A stretch of DNA of 46,938 bases from Bacillus sp. (in: firmicutes). GTDB lineage: Bacteria > Bacillota > Bacilli > Bacillales > JACDOC01. Made by a program: the position numbers and the translations under genes. Below are positions 41,846 through 46,938 of this stretch, one piece after another; position 1 is the first letter of the stretch, and the number at the start of each line of letters is the position of its first letter. The notes under the pieces are model-generated. The model worked only from the letters and a program-made list of their open reading frames with translations, had not been told where the DNA came from and searched no databases. Location of the stretch: assembly GCA_017656295.1 (NCBI GenBank), contig JACDOC010000024.1, positions 1-46,938 of the forward strand, in the 5' to 3' direction.

Positions 41846-42838
41846 ATGCATCTGGTTTATCAAATATTTTTACGATTTCCAATATCATTACGTGTTTTTT
41901 TAATAGCAATGGCAATTATTTTTTTGTTTGGGGGCGTTATCCATCTCATTGAGCCAGAGAAGTTTCCGACGGTGTTTGACGGTGTTTGGTGGGCAATCGT
42001 GACGATGTCGACCGTTGGATATGGCGATTATGTACCCGAGTCAATTCTCGGTCGGTTAATCGCTATGCTTGTCATCTTAAGTGGAGTCGGGTTTTTGACA
42101 ACGTATTTTGTATCGCTGGCGAGTGCGGCGGTGGCGACACAAAATGCCCAATTGGAGGGAAAAGGAATGTTTCGAGGAAAAAATCATACGGTCATCGTTG
42201 GTTGGAACGAGCGGGCGAAAGAGGTCATAGATCAACTGCTTCTTTTAAAGAACGGAACGATGATTACGTTGATCGATGAGACGCTCGATAAAAATCCGTA
42301 CACAGACCATCATGTACATTTTATTAAAGGAAAACCAAATTTAGACACCTCCTTGTTAAAAGCCAACATTCGTCATGCGTCGATATTATTGATTACGGCC
42401 GATCAAAATAAAGACGAGCACCAAGCAGATATGTATTCCATTTTAACATTATTAGCCGCTAAAGGGTTGAAACGTGACTTATATTGCATTGTAGAAATTT
42501 TAAAAGAAGAAAATACAACGAATGCTAAGCGGGCGGGAGCGGATGAAATTATTCAAACAAACAAGCAATCAAGCTTTTTCATGCTCAATAGTATTTTATC
42601 GAACGGGATTTCGAACACGATATTATCAATTTTAGATCAATTAAAAGGAAGCAAAATTAAATTCATTCCGGTAAAGGAAGAGTGGCAACCTTTATCGTTT
42701 CAAGAATTGAGCTCGCATTTACTCGAACAACAAATATTACTATTAGGCGTCAAAAAAGAGGGACAGACATACATCAATCCCCCGCTTTCGATCCAAATGT
42801 CAAAATGTGATGAACTCCTTATCATTTCGAATGTGTAA
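41846..42838 (+). CDS. yugO: potassium channel with TrkA-N/RCK domain (YugO-like)
   Basis: A ~330-aa two-helix K+ channel. Helix 1 is residues 16-34, the filter TVGYGD is at 56-61, and helix 2 runs to ~85. The cytoplasmic RCK/TrkA-N domain starts near 110 (HTVIVGWNERAKEVIDQL) and continues to a C-terminal ligand domain. ATG 41846 or GTG 41843 follows AAGGAG. In B. subtilis the YugO channel is needed for electrical signalling in biofilms and is encoded beside yugN and pgi, as here. Confidence 0.9.
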   Translation: MHLVYQIFLRFPISLRVFLIAMAIIFLFGGVIHLIEPEKFPTVFDGVWWAIVTMSTVGYGDYVPESILGRLIAMLVILSGVGFLTTYFVSLASAAVATQNAQLEGKGMFRGKNHTVIVGWNERAKEVIDQLLLLKNGTMITLIDETLDKNPYTDHHVHFIKGKPNLDTSLLKANIRHASILLITADQNKDEHQADMYSILTLLAAKGLKRDLYCIVEILKEENTTNAKRAGADEIIQTNKQSSFFMLNSILSNGISNTILSILDQLKGSKIKFIPVKEEWQPLSFQELSSHLLEQQILLLGVKKEGQTYINPPLSIQMSKCDELLIISNV

Positions 42839-43246
42839 TTATTCGTTTAACAGCATTTGTTCAAGATCTTTGACAAGTTGTTTCCCAGTTTCAATATACT
42901 TTTCCGGAAACTGTGCATCCGAATCGGCCGGTTCGGAAAATTGATTAATTGAACCCGAAAATGTTCCTGTATTCGCATAGTCGTCTAACCCTCGCTGATA
43001 CCTATGAGAAAGCAAGTACGGTCGTTTGAACTCCACAACGGTTCCCCGGGAATCTAATTGACCATCGACCGCTTGAAACGGTACACGTAAAAACTGATAG
43101 CCTACTTCATCCGCAATTTTGTAATCAAACGAACCGTGGTCGTAGTCCCAGTTACCGCCAATCTCATAACCAAGCGGTTTCATTAATTTTTCGAGCTTAT
43201 ATAAATCAAAATGCCGACCTTCTAGTTCTGAGGGAATTTCAATCAT
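42839..43246 (-). CDS. yugN: YugN-like protein
   Basis: A 135-aa soluble protein beginning MIEIPSELEGRHFDLYKLEK, matching the YugN family in length and in position next to pgi and the K+ channel gene. ATG 43246 follows GAGGAGG; the frame is open to 43288 without support. Function unknown. It converges with the K+ channel gene with no gap (stop codons adjacent). Confidence 0.85.
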   Translation of the reverse strand: MIEIPSELEGRHFDLYKLEKLMKPLGYEIGGNWDYDHGSFDYKIADEVGYQFLRVPFQAVDGQLDSRGTVVEFKRPYLLSHRYQRGLDDYANTGTFSGSINQFSEPADSDAQFPEKYIETGKQLVKDLEQMLLNE

Positions 43247-43314
43247 TTTTTGTACCTCCTCACCTTTTGTGAGATTAGTTTCCCTCATTTTCGGTTATTT
43301 CATCCGTACATATA

Positions 43315-43352
43315 AAAAGGACCTCTCCCTTCAAGGAGCAGGTCCTTTTCGT
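43315..43352 (-). terminator. pgi terminator
   Basis: AAAAGGACCT (43315-43324) pairs with AGGTCCTTTT (43340-43349), with an inner CTCC/GGAG pairing. It lies directly after the pgi stop. Confidence 0.85.
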
Positions 43353-44702
43353 TTATTTTAAGCGCTCTTCAAGTTCCGCTTTTTTCTCTTCGTATCCTGG
43401 TTTTCCAAGTAGGGCAAACATGTTGACTTTATATGCTTCTACACCAGGTTGGTCAAATGGGTTAACCCCTAATAAGTAACCGCTCATTGCACATGCTTTT
43501 TCGAAGAAGTAGACTAAATAACCAAATGTGTACGCATCCATCGCTGGAATTTCTACCACTAAGTTCGGTACGCCTCCGTCAGTGTGCGCAAGAAGTGTTC
43601 CTTCGAACGCTTTGTTGTTCACGAAGTCGACTGTTTTTCCAGCTAAATAGTTTAAGCCGTCGAGATTGCTTTCCTCTTCTTCAATAACGAGCTCGTGACG
43701 TGGGTTATTTACTTTAATGATCGTTTCAAATAAGTCACGACGACCTTCTTGGATATATTGACCTAAAGAGTGTAAGTCCGTAGAGAAATTCGCAGATGCT
43801 GGGAAAATTCCTTTTTGGTCTTTTCCTTCACTTTCGCCGAATAATTGTTTCCACCATTCGGCAAAGTATTGTAAGCCTGGCTCATAGTTAATGAGCATTT
43901 CGATTGTTTTTCCTTTGTTGTATAAAATGTTACGAACCGCGGCGTATTGGTATGCTAAGTTGTCTTCTAGCTCAGAATGGCTGAAATCTTCACGAGCTTT
44001 TTGGGCTCCTTTCATCATCGCTTCGATGTCGATTCCACTAACCGCTATCGGTAGCAAACCAACCGCTGTTAACACAGAATAACGTCCCCCGACATCATCA
44101 GGAATGATGAATGACTCATAGCCTTCTTCATTAGCCAATGTTTTTAACGCACCTTTTTGACGGTCCGTTGTTGCATAAATACGTTGACGCGCTTCTTCTT
44201 TGCCATATTTATCTTCTAATAATTTGCGGAAAATACGGAAGGCAATCGCTGGTTCAGTTGTCGTACCTGATTTTGAGATAACGTTAATGGACCAGTCTTT
44301 TCCTTCTAATAAGTCCATTACATCGCGCATGTACGTAGAGCTGATGTTGTTTCCAACGAATAACACTTGTGGAGTTTGGCGTTTTTCACTTGGAAGGGCA
44401 TTATAAAAACTGTGGTTTAACATTTCAATTGCTGCACGCGCCCCTAAGTAGGAACCACCGATCCCAATGACTACAAGCACATCGGAATCGTTTTTAATTT
44501 TTTCGGCCGCTTTTAAAATACGGGCAAATTCTTCTTTATCATAGTTCACAGGTAAATCAATCCATCCTAAAAAGTCGTTTCCTGCTCCCGTTTTTTCATG
44601 TAACGAATGGTGAGCGACTTTTACAGCGTCACGTAAATATGTAAGTTCATGCTCTCCGAAAAACGACAACGCTTTCGAATAATCAAAACGAATATGTGTC
44701 AT
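43353..44702 (-). CDS. pgi: glucose-6-phosphate isomerase
   Basis: A 449-aa cytoplasmic enzyme interconverting glucose-6-phosphate and fructose-6-phosphate. It has [17 protein letters not shown], the [14 protein letters not shown] sugar-phosphate loop, [14 protein letters not shown] and [12 protein letters not shown], all characteristic of the bacterial short form. The size equals B. subtilis Pgi. GGAGGAAAG precedes ATG 44702. Confidence 0.97.
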   Translation of the reverse strand: MTHIRFDYSKALSFFGEHELTYLRDAVKVAHHSLHEKTGAGNDFLGWIDLPVNYDKEEFARILKAAEKIKNDSDVLVVIGIGGSYLGARAAIEMLNHSFYNALPSEKRQTPQVLFVGNNISSTYMRDVMDLLEGKDWSINVISKSGTTTEPAIAFRIFRKLLEDKYGKEEARQRIYATTDRQKGALKTLANEEGYESFIIPDDVGGRYSVLTAVGLLPIAVSGIDIEAMMKGAQKAREDFSHSELEDNLAYQYAAVRNILYNKGKTIEMLINYEPGLQYFAEWWKQLFGESEGKDQKGIFPASANFSTDLHSLGQYIQEGRRDLFETIIKVNNPRHELVIEEEESNLDGLNYLAGKTVDFVNNKAFEGTLLAHTDGGVPNLVVEIPAMDAYTFGYLVYFFEKACAMSGYLLGVNPFDQPGVEAYKVNMFALLGKPGYEEKKAELEERLK

Positions 44703-44841
44703 TTTCTTTCCTCCAACTAAAGTTTTCTTCTCCTTTCACTTTATCGAAATGGCCTCCAATTATCAAGAAAGGCGACTAAATGTAAGCGTATCCAATAATA
44801 TTTTTCTTCCATTTTCCTTTTTCTATTTGTCAGGACATCAA

Positions 44842-44880
44842 AAAAGCTGTCCAACCCCCAATTGGGTGAACAGCTTTTCC
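44842..44880 (-). terminator. cold-shock gene terminator
   Basis: AAAAGCTGT (44842-44850) pairs with ACAGCTTTT (44870-44878), with an inner CCCAATTGGG palindrome; a T run follows on the minus strand. Confidence 0.8.
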
Positions 44881-44891
44881 TTCAAGTTCAC

Positions 44892-45089
44892 TTATAGTTG
44901 TACGTTTGCAGCTTGTGGGCCACGAGCACCTTGCTCGATTTCGAATCTGACCGTTTGACCTTCTTCTAACGTTTTGAACCCTTCGCCTTGAATGGCAGAA
45001 TAATGAACGAATACATCGTCTTTCCCTTCTACAGCAATAAATCCGTAGCCTTTTTCAGAATTAAACCATTTTACTTTACCTGTTACCAT
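44892..45089 (-). CDS. cold-shock protein (CspA/CspB family)
   Basis: A 65-aa OB-fold RNA chaperone with RNP1 KGYGFI (residues 13-18) and RNP2 VFVHYSAI, and the usual C-terminal GPQAANV. ATG 45089 follows GGAGG; a frame start at 45116 lies inside the leader. The long A/T-rich upstream region (45090-45240) fits the long 5' leader typical of csp genes. Confidence 0.95.
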   Translation of the reverse strand: MVTGKVKWFNSEKGYGFIAVEGKDDVFVHYSAIQGEGFKTLEEGQTVRFEIEQGARGPQAANVQL

Positions 45090-45262
45090 TTCATTTCCTC
45101 CTAAATGTAAACACATAAAAAATATTTATTTCTGTTCTGCCTCAACTTTCAAGACGAAAAGCGATAAATGCCTTACTCTTTCAAATGATTCGAACAAAAA
45201 CATTAAATTAATGTTACCATAGTTCATCATAAAACACAAGGAACTTTTATGATTTTTTTCAA

Positions 45263-45296
45263 AAAAAGAGGAAAGCATACGCCTTCCTCTTTTTTT
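45263..45296 (-). terminator. terminator of the alcohol dehydrogenase gene
   Basis: AAAGAGGAA (45265-45273) pairs with TTCCTCTTT (45284-45292), flanked by A and T runs, just after the dehydrogenase stop. Confidence 0.8.
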
Positions 45297-46460
45297 CTAT
45301 AACGATGCACGTAAAATCGCGAGTACATCTTCCTTGTTTAATTTTTTAAAGTGACCGAATTCGCCAAATACGGTCGCTTTTTCGGCCATCAGTTCTAATT
45401 GACTATCATCAATACCGTAATCCGCTAAGCGAGACGGAGCACCGATACTTGTCCAGAATGCACGAAGTTTTTCGATTCCTTCTAAAGCTACTTCTTCATC
45501 TGTTTTTCTTGCTGGATCTACATCAAATACATTAACGGCTAACTGCTTAAAGCGTTGCGGATTCACATGTAACACATGCTTCATCCAGTTCGGGAAGAGA
45601 ATCGCAAGTCCTCCAGCATGTGGGATATCATACACAGCCGAAACCGCATGCTCAATGTTATGGGTCGCCCAGTCCCCTTGAACCCCCATGGAAAGCATCC
45701 CGTTTAATGCGATGGTACCACTATACATAATCGTTTCACGAAGCTCATAATTTTCTAAGTCATTCACAAGCTTCGGAGCTGCTTCGATGACAGTTTTTAA
45801 TACGCTTTCGCACATCCGGTCTTGAAGCGGTGTATTTTCTACGTTGTGGAAATATTGTTCAAACACATGGGACATCATATCAACAATGCCATACACCGTA
45901 TGCTCCTTCGGTACCGTCTTCGTGTAGGTCGGATCTAATATAGAGAATTTCGGGAACACTACTGGACTTCCCCAACCGTGCTTTTCTTTTGTTTCCCAGT
46001 TCGTAATGACGGAACCTTTGTTCATTTCTGAGCCGGTTGCGGCTAACGTTAATACCGTTCCTAAAGGTAATGCTTCTTTCACTTCGGCTTTTTTAATGAC
46101 GAAATCCCATGGATCGCCATCGTATTTCGCACCCGCAGCGATCGCCTTCGTACAATCGATGACACTTCCGCCACCAACAGCTAATAAAAATTCAATGCCT
46201 TCTTGTTTACAAATCTCTACACCTTTTTTCACAGTGGAAAGGCGTGGATTTGGCTCGACGCCTGATAATTCGAACACTTCTGCACCAATTTCGTCTAAGT
46301 ATGTACGTACTTCATCGTATAAACCGTTTCGTTTAATACTTCCTCCACCATAAACAAGCAATACTTTTTTCCCGTATTGTGGTACTTCAGTTTTTAATTG
46401 TTCTAATTGACCTTTTCCAAAAATTAATTTCGTTGGATTGTGAAACGTAAATTGATTCAT
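45297..46460 (-). CDS. yugJ: iron-containing alcohol (butanol) dehydrogenase, YugJ-like
   Basis: A 387-aa group III alcohol dehydrogenase. NAD(P)-binding [13 protein letters not shown] is at residues ~95-107; [10 protein letters not shown] and the metal-binding region ([13 protein letters not shown] and [23 protein letters not shown]) supply Asp/His ligands. The N-terminus [17 protein letters not shown] is that of BdhA/YugJ. Gene order with pgi and DUF378 supports the yugJ name. GGAGGGATC precedes ATG 46460. Confidence 0.93.
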   Translation of the reverse strand: MNQFTFHNPTKLIFGKGQLEQLKTEVPQYGKKVLLVYGGGSIKRNGLYDEVRTYLDEIGAEVFELSGVEPNPRLSTVKKGVEICKQEGIEFLLAVGGGSVIDCTKAIAAGAKYDGDPWDFVIKKAEVKEALPLGTVLTLAATGSEMNKGSVITNWETKEKHGWGSPVVFPKFSILDPTYTKTVPKEHTVYGIVDMMSHVFEQYFHNVENTPLQDRMCESVLKTVIEAAPKLVNDLENYELRETIMYSGTIALNGMLSMGVQGDWATHNIEHAVSAVYDIPHAGGLAILFPNWMKHVLHVNPQRFKQLAVNVFDVDPARKTDEEVALEGIEKLRAFWTSIGAPSRLADYGIDDSQLELMAEKATVFGEFGHFKKLNKEDVLAILRASL

Positions 46461-46609
46461 TAATGATCCCTCCTCTCTTTTATTATGGTCTATTTGGAAC
46501 GATGTGACAAAATTTTTTGCTTACTTGAGAAAATTTACAATTTCACATGTATATTTTTTGAAGAAACACACATGATAGTAAACGAATCATCTTAAAGGAG
46601 GAAATCAAC

Positions 46610-46843
46610 ATGAGCACGATTCAACGTATTGCACTAGTTCTTACTATTATTGGCGCCATTAACTGGGGACTAATCGGATTCTTTCAATTTGATCTTGTAG
46701 CTGCTATTTTCGGTGGCCAAGATAGTGCCCTAGCAAGAGTCATTTATGGCTTAGTAGGAATTGCCGGCTTAATCAACCTTGGTTTACTCTTTAAGCCTAA
46801 TGAGGGATTAGAACGTGAAGCGCAAGCAAAACCAACACGTTAA
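46610..46843 (+). CDS. yuzA: DUF378 small membrane protein (YuzA-like)
   Basis: A 77-aa protein with two membrane segments. The DUF378 signature is ALVLTIIGAINWGLIGFFQFDLVA in the first half and ARVIYGLVGIAGLINL in the second. AAAGGAGG precedes ATG 46610. It is divergent from the alcohol dehydrogenase gene. Function unknown. Confidence 0.9.
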   Translation: MSTIQRIALVLTIIGAINWGLIGFFQFDLVAAIFGGQDSALARVIYGLVGIAGLINLGLLFKPNEGLEREAQAKPTR

Positions 46844-46862
46844 TATCATATTGAAATAACCA

Positions 46863-46907
46863 AGGGGCTGTCCAAAAAGTCAGGGTAACTGACTTTTTGG
46901 AGCCCCT
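46863..46907 (+). terminator. large hairpin after the DUF378 gene
   Basis: AGGGGCT (46863-46869) with AGCCCCT (46901-46907) and CCAAAAAGTCA (46872-46882) with TGACTTTTTGG (46890-46900) form an almost continuous 18-bp stem. A T-rich stretch follows. The arms look like the terminal inverted repeats of some IS elements (IS1182-like, from memory), so it could be an IS-derived terminator. Confidence 0.65.
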
Positions 46908-46938
46908 CTTCATTTTTTATTTATTAAAAAAATACACA

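Overview
The window is chromosomal DNA from a low-to-moderate G+C Bacillaceae (Bacillus/Anoxybacillus/Aeribacillus-like; genus not determinable from this sequence alone). The evidence is a Bacillus-type 16S rRNA 5' end with tandem promoters, a TRAP-controlled trpEDCFBA operon without trpG, and a block matching the B. subtilis yug region (YugO-type K+ channel, YugN, pgi, cold-shock protein, YugJ-type alcohol dehydrogenase, YuzA-type DUF378 protein).

Layout. 1-2350: rRNA operon start (leaving the window leftward), a small membrane ORF, an EamA exporter and an MgtC/SapB protein. 2366-8541: the trp operon with a complete leader (sigma-A promoter, 11 evenly spaced GAG/UAG triplets, antiterminator/terminator, and a hairpin over the trpE ribosome binding site). 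8617-10913: DUF4083 protein, DUF1906 glycoside-hydrolase-like protein and a cytoplasmic S41 peptidase. 11483-11517: a decayed 3' half of a tRNA-Ala gene. 11582-20530: a leftward cluster of dipeptide/glutathione-type ABC transporter, gamma-glutamyltransferase, paired short chromate transporters and an Lrp/AsnC regulator, comparable to B. subtilis ywrABCD plus an importer. 20531-24755: MFS permease, LysE/ArgO exporter, VOC protein, and a voltage-gated Na+ channel gene reduced to its pore module. 25342-31274: a thiazole/oxazole-modified peptide (TOMM, heterocycloanthracin type) cluster: Cys-rich precursor, ThiF-like F protein, fused E1-like/YcaO cyclodehydratase and tandem-domain SagB dehydrogenase, visibly richer in G+C than its surroundings.

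31570-41216 is the most striking part. An intact tRNA-Ala(GGC) is followed, on its 5' side, by a 9.57-kb integrative element bounded by a perfect 38-bp direct repeat of the tRNA 5' half and carrying a tyrosine recombinase next to the distal repeat. The element has displaced the native tRNA promoter (still visible beyond the distal repeat) and appears to supply a replacement. Its cargo is HerA ATPase plus NurA nuclease, divergent from a Dam-type methyltransferase with an N-terminal MerR-like DNA-binding domain, then an IS3 fragment, a small CxxC protein and a PDDEXK_4-type nuclease; an HNH-nuclease pseudogene lies near the left end. I interpret it as a mobile defence island with a possible modification/resection system; that function is inferred.

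41217-46938 returns to housekeeping genes. Start codons were chosen from visible ribosome binding sites, so several differ from the longest open frame. No database search was run; family names rest on recognised motifs.
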